From NCBI GenBank assembly GCA_033782935.1, contig JAWQEG010001391.1:101001-165000 (forward strand): a stretch of DNA of 64,000 nt. Direction: 5' to 3'. The notes under the pieces are model-generated. The model was not told where the DNA came from. It saw nothing but the letters and a program-made list of their open reading frames with translations, and did no database searches. This DNA comes from Petrolisthes cinctipes. Lineage: Eukaryota > Arthropoda > Malacostraca > Decapoda > Porcellanidae. A program made the position numbers and the translations under genes. This document shows, piece after piece, positions 1 through 9,601 of this stretch. Positions within the stretch are counted from its first letter, which is position 1. Every line of letters starts with the position of its first letter.

Positions 1-3
1 TGG

Positions 4-2826
4 ATGACTGGAAAGATTGGCTTGGTGAAGTATGCTTGGGTGTGTGCTTATGCACCAGTGAATGAAAAGAGTAAGACAGGGAGAGAGAAGATGAGAGTGT
101 TTTGGGAAGAGCTGAATGCATGTCTGAGAGGAATTGATAATGGAAGGAGAATAGTGATGATGGGAGACATGAATGGAAAGGTGGGAGGTGAGGAAGTGGG
201 GAATATTGTGGGTAAATGGGGTGTAGAAGGAACAAATGAGAATGGTGAATATCTGGTGGATGTCTGTGCTGAGAGGGGGTTGTTCTTGGCGAACACCTTC
301 TTTCAGCACAAGATGATCCACAGGTATACATGGAAGAGAAGGGATGAGAGAGGAGAGCAGAAGAGTTTGATTGATTATGTGGCAGTGGATGAAAGGTTGA
401 GGAAGGATGTGTATGACGCAAAAGTAGTGAGAGGAATGGTCCATTGCTCCGACCATTTTGCGGTGTTGGTGAGGATGAAGGTTAGGGTTAAGTGGGAGTA
501 TAGTAGGAGGGATGAAGGGGTGAGGAATAAGAGGGTGGTGGCTAGTGGGAAATTAGATGTAGAAGAGTATAGGGAGGAATATAAGAGGAGGGTGGGTGAG
601 GCGCTGGGGGATGTAAGGATGGGGATAGGGGAGGGAGTGGGAGTGAATGCGGTGTATGAAATGTTTAAGATGAGAGTATTAAGGACAGCAGCAGAGGTAG
701 TAGGATATAAGTCACAGAAGAGGGGCAAGAAAGGGAGTGCTTGGTGGACAGAAGAAGTGAAAGATGCTGTAGAGGATAAGAGGAAGGCATATCGGAGAAC
801 ACTACAGAGGAATGTGCCGGAAGAAGTGAGAGAGAGATGGAAAAGAGAATATAATGTGTGTAAGAGACAAGTGAAAATGATGGTGAGTGAGAGTAAAAGG
901 AGAGTGGATGAGGAGTTTGGTATGAAGCTGAGTGAAAAGTTTAAAGAGAACAAGAAATTATTCTGGAAGGAGGTTAAAAGAGAAAGAGGAGAAGGAAAGT
1001 CTGGTAGTGTGAGAATGAAGAGAGAGGATGGAGTTACTGTGAGTAGAAGTGAGGAAGTGAAAGAAGTGTGGAAGAGGCATTTTGATGGTCTGATGAATGG
1101 GGGGACGGGAGGGGAGGCGGTGGTGACATGCATGGGGATGGAGGCAGGTAGTAGACGACAGGGTGTACAGGGAGATTTAGGAAGGGAAGAGGTTAGGAAA
1201 GCAATAGGAAAGTTGAAGATGGGAAAGGCACCAGGGGTGGATGGGATAACTGCTGAAATGTTAAAGTGTGGGGGGGAGGTAGTGGTGGAGTGGATGTTGC
1301 TTATATGTACATTGGCCTGGAGGCAGGGAGAGGTGCCAGAGGATTGGAGGAGAGCCATAATTGTACCTTTGTATAAGGGGAAGGGAAGTAAGGATGAGTG
1401 TGGTAGCTATAGGGGAATAAGCCTTCTTAGTGTACCGGGGAAGGTTTACGGGAAGGTTCTGACTGAGAGACTGATGGAAGTAACAGGGAATAAAGTTAGT
1501 GAGGAGCAGGGAGGGTTCAGAAAGGGTAGAGGATGTGTGGACCAAATATTTGCATTAAAATCAATAGTGGAGAAGTATATTGGGAAGGGTAAGAAGTTGT
1601 ATGCTGCCTTCATGGACTTGGAGAAGGCATATGATAGAGTTGATAGGAAAGCTATGACAGAGGTGTTGAGAATTTATGGAGTTGGGGGGCCTTTACTGAA
1701 AGGCATTGAGGCTTTTTATGCAGATGCAAAAGCATGTGTACGGGTAGAGGGTGATCTAAGTGAGAGTTTTAATATTAGTGTAGGGCTGAGACAGGGGTGT
1801 GTTATGTCACCATGGCTGTTCAATATATATATGGATGGTTGTATGAGAGAGGTGAAAGCCAAAGTGAATGGTCTGGGGGTGAAGTTGAGGCTGAATGAAG
1901 CAAATTGGTCCCTGGTGGCAAGTTTGTTTGCGGATGACACTGTGCTGATGGCTGAGAGTGAAAGGAATTTACAGAGAGTGGTGGACGAATTTCAGTCTGT
2001 GTGTAAACGAAGGAAATTGAAGGTGAATGTGGGTAAAAGTAAAGTGATGGTATTTGAAAGAGCAGAAACTGAAGTGATTGACTTTGCTACACCTTACAGA
2101 GTGGCTGTACCAACTGGGACGAAATGTGAGATAACTCTGAGGGGTGAGAGGATGGAGGAAGTGAAGGAGTTTAAGTACCTGGGTACAGTTATGTGTAAAC
2201 ATGGAAGTATGGAAGGAGAAATTAGGGAGAGAGCAGTGAAGGGTAGACAGGTCATAGGATCACTGGGGAGGATTATGAAGGGTAGAAGTGTGAGTATGGA
2301 AGTGAAAAGGGGACTACGAAATAGTATAATCCTGCCAACACTGACATATGCGTCGGAGACATGGACATGGAATAGGGCGCATCAGTCTAGAATAGGTGCT
2401 GTGGAAATGAGTTACTTGAGAGGAGCATGTGGACTTACTAGATGGGATGGAGAAAGTAATGAGAGTGTATATGAGAGATGTGGTATGAGTGAGAAGGCAA
2501 TTGGTATTGAGTGTGGAGTGGTTGAGAGAGTGAAACGTAATACATTGAGATGGTTTGGACATGTGGAGAGAATGCAAGGCGAGGAATTTGTAAAGAAGGT
2601 GTATGGAAGTGAAGTTGTAGGACCTGGTGTGAGAGGCAGACCTCCGGTTAGATGGCAGAACAGAGTGGAAGAGTATGTAAAGGAGAGAAACATGAGGGGC
2701 AGAGGAGGGCTTGAACAAGTAAGGAGGGAGTGTTGGAACAGGGAGAACTGGAGACACTTCTGCCGTGGCCACCCCCTTGAGGGGAGTTCCCGGAGGGAAC
2801 GAGGCGTCGGAGCTATAGATAGATAG
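4..2826 (+). CDS. LINE endonuclease/reverse transcriptase ORF, 5' partial
   Basis: This is the pol protein of a non-LTR retrotransposon, which nicks target DNA and reverse-transcribes its own RNA there. The frame stays open to the window edge, so the ATG at 4 is probably internal and the protein N-terminus is missing. An APE-type endonuclease domain comes first, with GDMNG at residues 54-58 and the SDH motif at 149-151. The reverse transcriptase follows, with motif A (FMDLEKAYD, catalytic D538) and the FADD box at 642-645. The C-terminal region contains LRWFGHVERM, a signature common in RTE-like and related LINE proteins. No frameshift or stop interrupts the 940 codons, so the copy is young or under recent selection. 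The last codons (Ile-Asp-Arg-stop) are written by the GATA tail, leaving essentially no 3' UTR. RTE-like is my best clade guess; the reverse transcriptase call itself is secure. Confidence 0.93.
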   Translation: MTGKIGLVKYAWVCAYAPVNEKSKTGREKMRVFWEELNACLRGIDNGRRIVMMGDMNGKVGGEEVGNIVGKWGVEGTNENGEYLVDVCAERGLFLANTFFQHKMIHRYTWKRRDERGEQKSLIDYVAVDERLRKDVYDAKVVRGMVHCSDHFAVLVRMKVRVKWEYSRRDEGVRNKRVVASGKLDVEEYREEYKRRVGEALGDVRMGIGEGVGVNAVYEMFKMRVLRTAAEVVGYKSQKRGKKGSAWWTEEVKDAVEDKRKAYRRTLQRNVPEEVRERWKREYNVCKRQVKMMVSESKRRVDEEFGMKLSEKFKENKKLFWKEVKRERGEGKSGSVRMKREDGVTVSRSEEVKEVWKRHFDGLMNGGTGGEAVVTCMGMEAGSRRQGVQGDLGREEVRKAIGKLKMGKAPGVDGITAEMLKCGGEVVVEWMLLICTLAWRQGEVPEDWRRAIIVPLYKGKGSKDECGSYRGISLLSVPGKVYGKVLTERLMEVTGNKVSEEQGGFRKGRGCVDQIFALKSIVEKYIGKGKKLYAAFMDLEKAYDRVDRKAMTEVLRIYGVGGPLLKGIEAFYADAKACVRVEGDLSESFNISVGLRQGCVMSPWLFNIYMDGCMREVKAKVNGLGVKLRLNEANWSLVASLFADDTVLMAESERNLQRVVDEFQSVCKRRKLKVNVGKSKVMVFERAETEVIDFATPYRVAVPTGTKCEITLRGERMEEVKEFKYLGTVMCKHGSMEGEIRERAVKGRQVIGSLGRIMKGRSVSMEVKRGLRNSIILPTLTYASETWTWNRAHQSRIGAVEMSYLRGACGLTRWDGESNESVYERCGMSEKAIGIECGVVERVKRNTLRWFGHVERMQGEEFVKKVYGSEVVGPGVRGRPPVRWQNRVEEYVKERNMRGRGGLEQVRRECWNRENWRHFCRGHPLEGSSRRERGVGAIDR

Positions 2827-2830
2827 ATAG
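2814..2830 (+). repeat. GATA-type 3' tail of the LINE
   Basis: A short TATAGATAGATAGATAG run follows the ORF directly and contains its stop codon (TAG at 2824-2826). Many RTE-like LINEs end in a short tandem repeat instead of poly(A), so this probably marks the true 3' end of the element. Confidence 0.7.
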
Positions 2831-3007
2831 AAGAGAAAATGGCGCTTTTAATATAAAGAGTGACTAATGTAAAAATGGAGTGTTACATTCTTGACAATAA
2901 AATAAATAAGAAGATTATACATGAATCCACCTAACATATTTTTATACTCGAATATTTATATATTTAATTATCAATAAAACAAAATAATTGCACAAATATT
3001 AGCCTTC

Positions 3008-3010
<3 letters not shown>
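2831..3010. other. AT-rich spacer, nothing recognised
   Basis: This is AT-rich sequence between the LINE tail and a GA microsatellite. I see no gene or repeat here. Confidence 0.5.
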
Positions 3011-3062
<52 letters not shown>

Positions 3063-3065
3063 GGA
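3011..3065. repeat. (GA)n microsatellite
   Basis: About 55 bp of near-pure AG dinucleotide with a few A interruptions. Confidence 0.95.
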
Positions 3066-3136
3066 GGGGTAGGTGAGGCAGTGTTTATAATTCTGGTTAG
3101 AATGCCTTTTTATTATAATTATTATATATTAAATAA

Positions 3137-3236
3137 AGTATTGACCTTCAAATTCTTATAAAATTTTGAGAATGTTTAAAAATATTGACCTCCAAATTCT
3201 TATAAAATTTTGAGAATGTGTTAAAATATTGACCTC
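3137..3236. repeat. 44-bp tandem repeat, about 2.3 copies
   Basis: The phrase TTGACCTYCAAATTCTTATA recurs starting at 3141 and 3185, and its first bases recur at 3229, giving a period of exactly 44 bp. Confidence 0.9.
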
Positions 3237-3360
3237 CTTATATTCTTTAAAAAAATTCCTAACGCGACCCTAATAGACTTACAACGGCCGAGGTGAGCGG
3301 TGCGATGCCGTGAACCGACCGACTCTGAATACCGTTGACGAGCGTCGACAACTGAAAAGA

Positions 3361-3555
3361 AATTATTATGATTATTGTTGTTATTATCATTATTATTGGT
3401 ATTATTATTATTATTGGTATTATTATTATTATTGGTATTATTATTATTGGTATTATTGTTATTATAATTATTTTATTATTATTATTGTTATTATTATTTT
3501 ATTATTATTATTGGTATTATTGTAATTATTTTATTATTATTATTATTATTATTTA
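3361..3555. repeat. (ATT)n microsatellite with GGT interruptions
   Basis: A trinucleotide ATT/TTA tract with periodic TTGGTATT interruptions. The low-complexity Ile/Tyr/Leu open frames across it are artefacts. Confidence 0.95.
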
Positions 3556-3650
3556 ACTTATAAACCCTTAATTAGATTTTTATTAATAGACTTTTATTAA
3601 TAACTACAACTTATGGTATTAGTATAGAATTATTTCGGTAATTTTTTTTT

Positions 3651-3772
3651 TGGACTATTCTAACACACTTTTCATCTATGGTGTTTCTTATACAATGTTA
3701 ATTTGGAAATCAGTCTGCCCTCACTCTACTAAATAAATAAATAAATAAATAAATTAATTAATAAAATATTTT
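3651..3772 (+). repeat. Duplicated flank sequence, copy 1
   Basis: About 120 bp containing TTCTAACACACTTTTCATCT and ending in an AAAT microsatellite followed by AATATTTT. It recurs at 4173-4287. A MITE follows directly after AATATTTT in both places, but in opposite orientations. The shared phrase CACTTTTCATCTATGGTGT also occurs in the Merlin inverted repeat, so this may be a fragment of a related element. Confidence 0.8.
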
Positions 3773-4113
3773 GGTATTTATTGAAAGAATTACCGTTTTG
3801 TAGCAGTGTTGCCAGATCCGGCTAGGTCCCAGTATTTTGCCCCGGTTATTTCCCGGTAGTTTGGCCAGGTTAGGTCCCGGTAGTCTGCTGTTGTCTAGGT
3901 TAGGTTAGGTTAGGTTAGGTCAGGTCAGGTCAGGTTAGGTCAGGTAAGGTCAGGCTAATTTCAAAATGCCCCATTTGAATATGCCCTATCTTGGAAATGG
4001 GGCATTTGCGGAGGAAATGCCATAGAAGAAAATAGTCTTAGAATGGTTTAAATAAGTGGGTAATGAAGGTAGAAAAACCGTACCCAATAACGGTAATTCA
4101 TTCAATATTTACC
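3773..4113 (+). mobile_element. MITE copy A (GGTA-end family)
   Basis: This is a full-length member of a roughly 340-370 bp non-autonomous DNA element found about ten times in the window. Its ends are imperfect inverted repeats (GGTATTTATTGAAAGAATTA at the left, the complement of GGTAAATATTGAATGAATTA at the right). The interior carries a phrase around GTGTTGCCAGATCCGG, several CAGGTTAGGTCCCGGTAGTY units, a telomere-like TTAGG/TCAGG tract at about 3896-3955 and a small GCCCCATTT/AAATGGGGC hairpin. It has no coding capacity. The flanking 8-mers (AATATTTT and AAATTATT) do not match well. Confidence 0.85.
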
Positions 4114-4172
4114 AAATTATTTAATTCACTATATATATTGTATACCTATTTTAGTATCATTACCCACTATTT

Positions 4173-4287
4173 TGGAACATTCTAACACACTTTTCATCTA
4201 TGGTATTTCTTATACAATCTTAATTTGGAAATCAGTCTGCCCTCATTCTACTAAATAAATAAATAAATAAATTTAATAAAATATTTT
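4173..4287 (+). repeat. Duplicated flank sequence, copy 2
   Basis: Second copy of the 3651-3772 segment, again ending in AATATTTT immediately before a MITE, here copy C in reverse orientation. Confidence 0.8.
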
Positions 4288-4992
4288 GGTAAATATTGAA
4301 TGAATTACCGTTATTGCGTACGTTTTTTCTACCTTCATCACCCACTTATTTAGACCATTCTAAGACTCTTTTCGGTATTTATTGAAAGAATTACCGTTTT
4401 GCAGCAGTGTTGCCAGATCCGGCTGGGTCCCAGTATTTTACCCCTGTCATTTATTGTACTTTATCACGATTATTTCCCGGTAGTTTGCCCAATTTAGGTC
4501 CCGGTAGTTTGCCAAGGTTAGGTCCCGGTAGTCTGATGCGGTCTAGGTTAGGTTAGGTCAGGTCAGGTAAGGTCAGGCTAATTTCAAAATGCCCCATTTG
4601 AATATGCCCTATCTTGGAAATGGGGCATTTGCAGAGGAAATGCCATAGAAGAAAATAGTCTTAGAATGGTCTAAATAAGTGGGTAATGAAGGTAGAAAAA
4701 ACGTACTCAATAACGGTAATTCATTCAATATTTACCCTATTTTCTTCTATGGCATTTTCTCCGCAAATGCCCCATTTCCAAGATAGGGCATATTCAAATG
4801 GGGCATTTTGAAATTAGCCTGACCTTACCTGACCTGACCTAACCTAGACCACATCAGACTACCGGGACCTAACCTGGGCAAACTACCGGAAAATCATCGT
4901 GATAAAGTACAATAAATTACTGGGGCAAAATACTGGGACCCAACCGGATCTGGCAACACTGCTGCAAAACGGTAATTCTTTCAATAAATACC
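4288..4992 (-). mobile_element. MITE copy C, interrupted by copy B
   Basis: A reverse-oriented member of the GGTA-end MITE family. It is flanked by a perfect 8-bp target duplication, AATATTTT at 4280-4287 and 4993-5000. Another copy (B, 4374-4736) is inserted in it, so C is the older of the two. C without the insert is about 335 bp. Confidence 0.88.
4374..4736 (+). mobile_element. MITE copy B, nested in copy C
   Basis: A full-length 363-bp member with both GGTA-type ends. It is flanked by CTCTTTTC (4366-4373) and CTATTTTC (4737-4744), a 7/8 match. The interrupted copy C reads straight through the site when compared with other family members. Because B is in the opposite orientation to C, the two also form a long inverted repeat around 4377-4990. 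Confidence 0.88.
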
Positions 4993-5027
4993 AATATTTT
5001 TAACACTCGGGTCCCACCAGCTGTATA

Positions 5028-5500
5028 ATTTATCGTCTTATTTATCCATTTATCGTTATTTATTTACACCACGGGGGTCCTTTATTAACTCATAAACACC
5101 TTGAAATAGTCAGGGAATAAATAATAAATAAAATAAAGGCAGTAATAACAAAATAATGATAAATTTTTCCTCTCACCGGATCATTTTTTATCGTCTTATT
5201 TCATCAATTATCGCCTTATTTATCCACTTATCGTTATTTATCTACACCACAGGGGTCCTTTATTAACTCATAAACACCTTGAAATAGTCAGGGAATAAAT
5301 AAATAATGAAATGGTCAATATTTATTTTCCAGTGATAAATTTTTCCACTCACGGGTTCATTTTTTATCGTCTTATTTAATCAATTATCGCCTTATTTATC
5401 CACTTATCGTTATTTATTTACACCACAGGGGTCCTTTATATACTTATTAACACCTTGAATAGTCAGGGAATAAATAATTAATTAAATAATGTCAATATTT
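5028..5500. repeat. Tandem triplication, period about 160-176 bp
   Basis: The phrase TTTATCGTCTTATTTAATCA and the block around CAGGGGTCCTTTATTAACTC each recur three times in order (anchors near 5030, 5189 and 5365). The units differ mainly in the AAATAA-rich spacer. No coding potential is seen. Confidence 0.85.
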
Positions 5501-5907
5501 ACCCGCGATAAATATGGAGTGAGTCTTGGCGCCATCATATTTGTTTTGGTCTCGTCAGTGTTACCAGATATGTTTGTTGTTGTGTAGTGCGCAGTGTTGC
5601 CAGGTCTGCTTGATGAAATTTTCCCAACTTAAACAGAATTTCCATTTTTTACCTCAAAAATTCCCTGTTTACTCTTCAACAATCTTTATATAATTTCCCC
5701 AGTTACCTCTAATTCTCTATGCCTAAGAATAATTCCCCATACTTGGCATCACTGTCTCTTGTTGATTAGTGCATAGTGTTGCCAGATAGGATATATTCGC
5801 ATGGTTGTCAACTTGTCAAACTCATTTACCCCAGCGTGCCATATTTAATTTATTAGAGTATACAGTACACGGGCCAGATAATTATGAACAGATCGATACC
5901 ACTTATT
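5501..5907. other. Non-coding spacer with recurring GTGTTGCCAGA phrases
   Basis: No gene is visible. The short phrase AGTGTTGCCAGRT, also part of the MITE family, appears here three times (near 5559, 5597 and 5787), suggesting eroded element fragments. Confidence 0.4.
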
Positions 5908-6244
5908 GGTAAAGGTACAGAAGTGGACCTTACTGTATAATAGATATTTTACTGTCATTACCCACTATTTTGGACCATTCTAAGACACTTCTTCTATGGT
6001 TTTTCTTCCTCAAATGCCCCGTTTCCAAGATAGGGCATATTCAAATGGGGCATTTTGAAATTAGCCTGACCTTACCTGACCTGACCTAACCTAACCTAGA
6101 CCGCATCAGACTACCGGGACCTAACCTGGGCAAACTACCGGGAAATAATCGTGATAAAGTACAATAAATGACAGGGGTAAAATACTAGGACCCAGCCGGA
6201 TCTGGCAACACTGCTGAATTCAGGTCCACTTCTGTACTAATACC
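5908..6244 (-). mobile_element. MITE copy D, variant ends, perfect target duplication
   Basis: A 337-bp element whose interior matches the GGTA-end MITE family in reverse orientation, but whose ends differ. The left end has GGTACAGAAGTGGACCT and the right end has the complement of AGTACAGAAGTGGACCT. Perfect 8-bp duplications CACTTATT flank it at 5900-5907 and 6245-6252. New ends on an old interior make it a distinct subfamily. Confidence 0.85.
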
Positions 6245-6292
6245 CACTTATTAATCAAGATAAAACTATTGTATGATATAAATCACAAAAAA

Positions 6293-6348
6293 AGGCAGTA
6301 AATTGTTTGAGATACCCATATGTGGATGATTAGTATTGACCACAACTG
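6293..6348 (-). mobile_element. Tc1/mariner-like MITE end
   Basis: The complement reads CAGTTGTGGTCAATACTAAT followed by CATCCACATATGGGTATCTC. This matches the left end of the MITE at 9048-9282 and sits next to a TA dinucleotide. Only one end is recognisable. Confidence 0.55.
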
Positions 6349-6535
6349 TATTGTTCCCTCCTAACACAGAGTACAACACATAACAAAAGAACATCCCCAG
6401 GCTATTGTATCAATTCACATCACTTGTGTACCTCTCATGGCTCCAATATCATATATCATTATGTATATACTCTGTATGACTTTCCTTTTCCTAGCCCTAG
6501 CTATCATTTGCTAGGTGTCAGAAAAAAACACTGTT

Positions 6536-6679
6536 CACTTGAAATATATGGTATTTTCCTAATACACTCGACACTTGAAATATATGGTATTTTCCTAATA
6601 CACTCGACACTTGAAATATATGGTATTTTCCTAATACACTCGACACTTGAAATATATGGTATTTTCCTAATACACTCGA
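6536..6679. repeat. 36-bp tandem repeat, 4 copies
   Basis: Four essentially identical 36-bp units start at 6536, 6572, 6608 and 6644, each containing CACTTGAAATATATGGTATT. The 36-bp period is a multiple of three, which explains the repeated-peptide open frames on both strands. Confidence 0.95.
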
Positions 6680-6780
6680 CCCTTGATTTAATGGACCCCC
6701 ATTTAAAGGATTTCAGATTTAACAGACACTTTTTGCTACCAGACAATCATTATGCATCAGACAGAAAGTGTGTTACTTGA
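6680..6780. mobile_element. Possible pogo/Tigger-like terminal fragment
   Basis: The phrase CTTGATTTAATGGACCCCCA followed by ATTTAAAGGATTTCAGATTT resembles the terminal regions of pogo/Tigger-type elements. I see no matching second end and no transposase, so the call is tentative. Confidence 0.25.
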
Positions 6781-6881
6781 AAATATTCTGTGGACTAACT
6801 AGGTGTCAGTGTGGCTGTAAAGGTAAGGAAGGAGGTGTTGGTAGTCCACTGTCCAAGGACCCCTCAATATTTTATCCAAGT

Positions 6882-7080
6882 GGTGCGGGAATAGGGGGAC
6901 AGGCTTTGGGGGTTTAGGGGTGTGTGGGTGTTTTTGGGGGGTGTGGGAGTAGGGGGACAGGCTTGGGGGGGGGGTTAGGAGGGTGCGGGAATAGGGGACA
7001 GGCTTTCTACCCACCCCAAGCCTGTCCCCATATTCTGTGCCCCCCCCCCCCAAGCCTATCCCCTACTCCCGCACCCCCTT
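6882..7080. repeat. G-rich foldback element 1
   Basis: G-rich phrases GTGCGGGAATAGGGGGACAG recur, followed after about 130 bp by their complement (CAAGCCTRTCCCC, CTCCCGCACCCCC). The element can therefore fold on itself, and G runs of 4-10 could form G-quadruplexes. Five relatives lie in the window. Confidence 0.75.
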
Positions 7081-7560
7081 AAGGGACCCTGTGATGTAGT
7101 CAGAAAATTGGAGGTAAATATAGAAGCAGCTTGTCTGGTGGCATAGTCAGGAGGAATCAGAAGCCTCCAAGTCTCACCAAACATCACCAATATAGAAGCA
7201 GCTTGTCTGGTGGCATAGTCAGGAGGAATCAGAAGCCTCCAAGTCTCACCAAACATCACCAATATAGAAGCAGCTTGTCTGGTGGCATAGTCAGGAGGAA
7301 TCACAAGCCTCCAAGTCTCACCAAACATCACCAATATAGAAGCAGCTTGTCTGGTGGCATAGTCAGGAGGAATCAGAAGCCTCCAAGTCTCACCAAACTT
7401 CACCAATATAGAAGGTTGTTTGGTGGCATAGTCAGGAGGAATCAGAAGCCTCCAAGTCTCACCAAACATCACCAATATAGGAGCATGTTTGGTGGCATAG
7501 TCAGGAGGAATCACAAGACACCAAACAAGTCTCAAAAACCATCACAGGGTCTTTAATTAA
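7079..7560. mobile_element. TIR-bounded minisatellite element 1
   Basis: AAGGGACCCTGTGATG at 7081-7096 and its approximate complement CATCACAGGGTCTTT at 7540-7554 bracket a tandem array (7119-7545). The array has six units of about 72 bp, each containing GTCAGGAGGAATCAGAAGCC. The arrangement is repeated at 10483-11230, which suggests a MITE whose interior is an expandable minisatellite. Confidence 0.7.
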
Positions 7561-7598
7561 TCATACCAAAGGTTTGAGGAAAAACTTGACAAAAAAAA

Positions 7599-7990
7599 GA
7601 ACATAACTGTATTACTCCATGTTGAACCAGCACAACCTTCCAAGCACTTGAACAGAACATAACTGTATTACTCCATGTTGAACCAGCACAACCTTCCAAG
7701 CACTTGAACAGAACATAACTGTATTACTCCATGTTCAACCAGCACAACCTCCCAAGCACTTGAACAGAACATAACTGTATTACCCCTTTTTCAACCAGCA
7801 CAACCTCCCAAGCACTTGAACAGAACATAACTGTATTACTCCATGTTCAACCAGCACAACCTCCCAAGCACTTGAACAGAACATAACTGTATTACTCCAT
7901 GTTCAACCAGCACAACCTCCCAAGCACTTGAACAGAACATAACTGTATTACTCCATGTTCAACCAGCACAACCTCCCAAGCACTTGAACA
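7599..7990. repeat. 56-bp tandem repeat, 7 copies
   Basis: Units containing GAACATAACTGTATTACTCC begin every 56 bp from 7599 to 7935. Differences between units are few (one has a CCCTTTTT variant), so the array is young or homogenised. Confidence 0.95.
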
Positions 7991-8160
7991 CTTAACATAA
8001 GTGTTGTAACACACCAAATAGTAATGGTACAATTAACAATAACTATAGCAAGTGTTCTTAGAGGGTGGGTTGGCTTTCTGTGAACACAAATGAGAGTGGT
8101 AAGAGAAAGCCCATGTCTCCTGACTAACTCAAGAAACAATAAGTAACAATATAATATATA
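7991..8160. other. Spacer, nothing recognised
   Basis: Mixed-composition sequence with no gene, repeat or motif that I can support. Confidence 0.4.
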
Positions 8161-8283
8161 TAATGGGTGGAAGAGTGCGGGAGTAGGGGACAGGCTGTAG
8201 GGGGGTGAGGGAGTAGGGGGACAGGCTTGGGGGGGGTTTAGGGGGTGCGGGAGTAGGGGGACAGGTTTGGAGGTGCGGTAATA
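8161..8283. repeat. G-rich foldback element 2 (one arm)
   Basis: Repeated GTGCGGGAGTAGGGGGACAG phrases of the same family as 6882-7080. The C-rich return arm is absent. Confidence 0.65.
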
Positions 8284-8285
8284 GT

Positions 8286-8451
8286 GTTAATATATATATA
8301 TATATATATATACTCACTTGACAGACATACAAACATAGTATAATATACTCACTTGACAGACATACAAACATAGTATAATATACTCACTTGACAGACATAC
8401 AAACATAGTATAATATACTCACTTGACAGACATACTGTATATATACCATAC
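8286..8451. repeat. (TA)n followed by 35-bp tandem repeat
   Basis: A TA run is followed by about four 35-bp units starting at 8312, 8347, 8382 and 8417, each containing ACTCACTTGACAGACATACA. Confidence 0.92.
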
Positions 8452-8549
8452 ATACCTTGCTTAGCCTTATAGCTGAGCCTTCTGTGGTGGTGTTGGCCTT
8501 ATAGCTGAACCTTCATGCCTTCTGTGGTGGGTTGTGTGAGATTAATGAT

Positions 8550-9600
8550 AGGCAAAGTGTACTGGAAATGTATGATAAAGAAGAAATAAAGAAACTACAA
8601 AGGTTAGAAAACAGTGTGGGAGCGCCTAGTTATACGCAAGAAACTGTAATAAGGGTAGGATTATGGAGGGACAATTAAAATACTGGCAGCATATTCTAAG
8701 AGGTGAAAGTAACATTCTACTGGAGAGTGTGATACAAGAAATGAGGTTGGAAAAAGAGGAAAAATAAGTGGATTGGAAGGCTGTTGGAAGATAGAAGAAT
8801 GATGGGAATAAGAGGAATAGACATTAACAATGCTGAAATCGGTGAAAAAGTGGGAAAAAAGAAAGGTGGAAAAGTGAGATGCAAGTAAAAGATAGTCTGA
8901 AGCTGTATAGAGAGTGGAGAAAAGAACTGGGAGGACAAGAAGACATTTACAATAACACCAAAGCAGTGATAATTATGTTCAAGTGTCGTACCAACAATAT
9001 CAACTTGGGAGACAGAAAGAGGTTTAGTAATCAAACAATGGAATGTACAGTCGCGGTCAATAACAATCATCCACATATGGGTATCTCAAACAATTTACTG
9101 TCTAATGTTTTCACGTTTACATATGATGTTATTGTTTTAAGTAGTGCGTAGCTGCTTGTAGTAAAATAAAAGATGGTACCAAACCTATTTATTAGAAAGT
9201 TTATCATCTAAGGAACAGAGGGAAGCTGTCAAACTCTTACTTGAGTTACCCCTATATGGATGATTATATTTGACACCAACTGTATATATAATGTGTGGAA
9301 ATGAAAAGGAAGATGTCATACACTTCCTACTACACTGTGAAGCCTATAGTGTAGAAAGGAATAAAAACACATAGTGCTACAGCATCCATATATATATATA
9401 ACTATGATGAAGAAAATATAATTGGGAAGTTTCTATATGACAGCAGTATAATTGACCAAAGCAAATCAACAATTTATCAATTCTGGCAGATAAGAGAAAA
9501 AGATAAAAAAGTTTATCTGTAAAAACAGAGTAAAACAAGACCCAGACCATAGACATTGTGAAGTACATGAGGAAGTAGAGTGGTAATTCACAATGACGTG
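8550..9600 (+). pseudogene. Decayed LINE pol C-terminal region
   Basis: Conceptual translation in shifting frames gives a LINE pol C-terminal region. Near 8575-8620 it shows KEEIKKLQRLENSVGAPSYT, near 8880-9035 SLKLYREWRKELGGQ and FKCRTNNINLGDRKRF, and near 9290-9365 CGNEKEDVIHFLLHCEAYS. The last is the Cys/His-rich knuckle typical of LINE reverse transcriptase tails. Several stops and frameshifts are present and the catalytic domain is missing, so it cannot be active. A Tc1/mariner-like MITE (9048-9282) splits the coding region just before the knuckle. The clade is not determined. Confidence 0.75.
9048..9282. mobile_element. Tc1/mariner-like MITE, 235 bp, TA target site
   Basis: The left end reads CAGTCGCGGTCAATAACAAT and the right end is the complement of CAGTTGGTGTCAAATATAAT. 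Both are followed by CATCCAYATAKGGGTA-type sequence. TA dinucleotides flank both sides (9046-9047 and 9283-9284), as expected for Tc1/mariner insertion. LINE coding sequence continues on either side. There is no transposase. Confidence 0.8.
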
Positions 9601-9601
9601 A

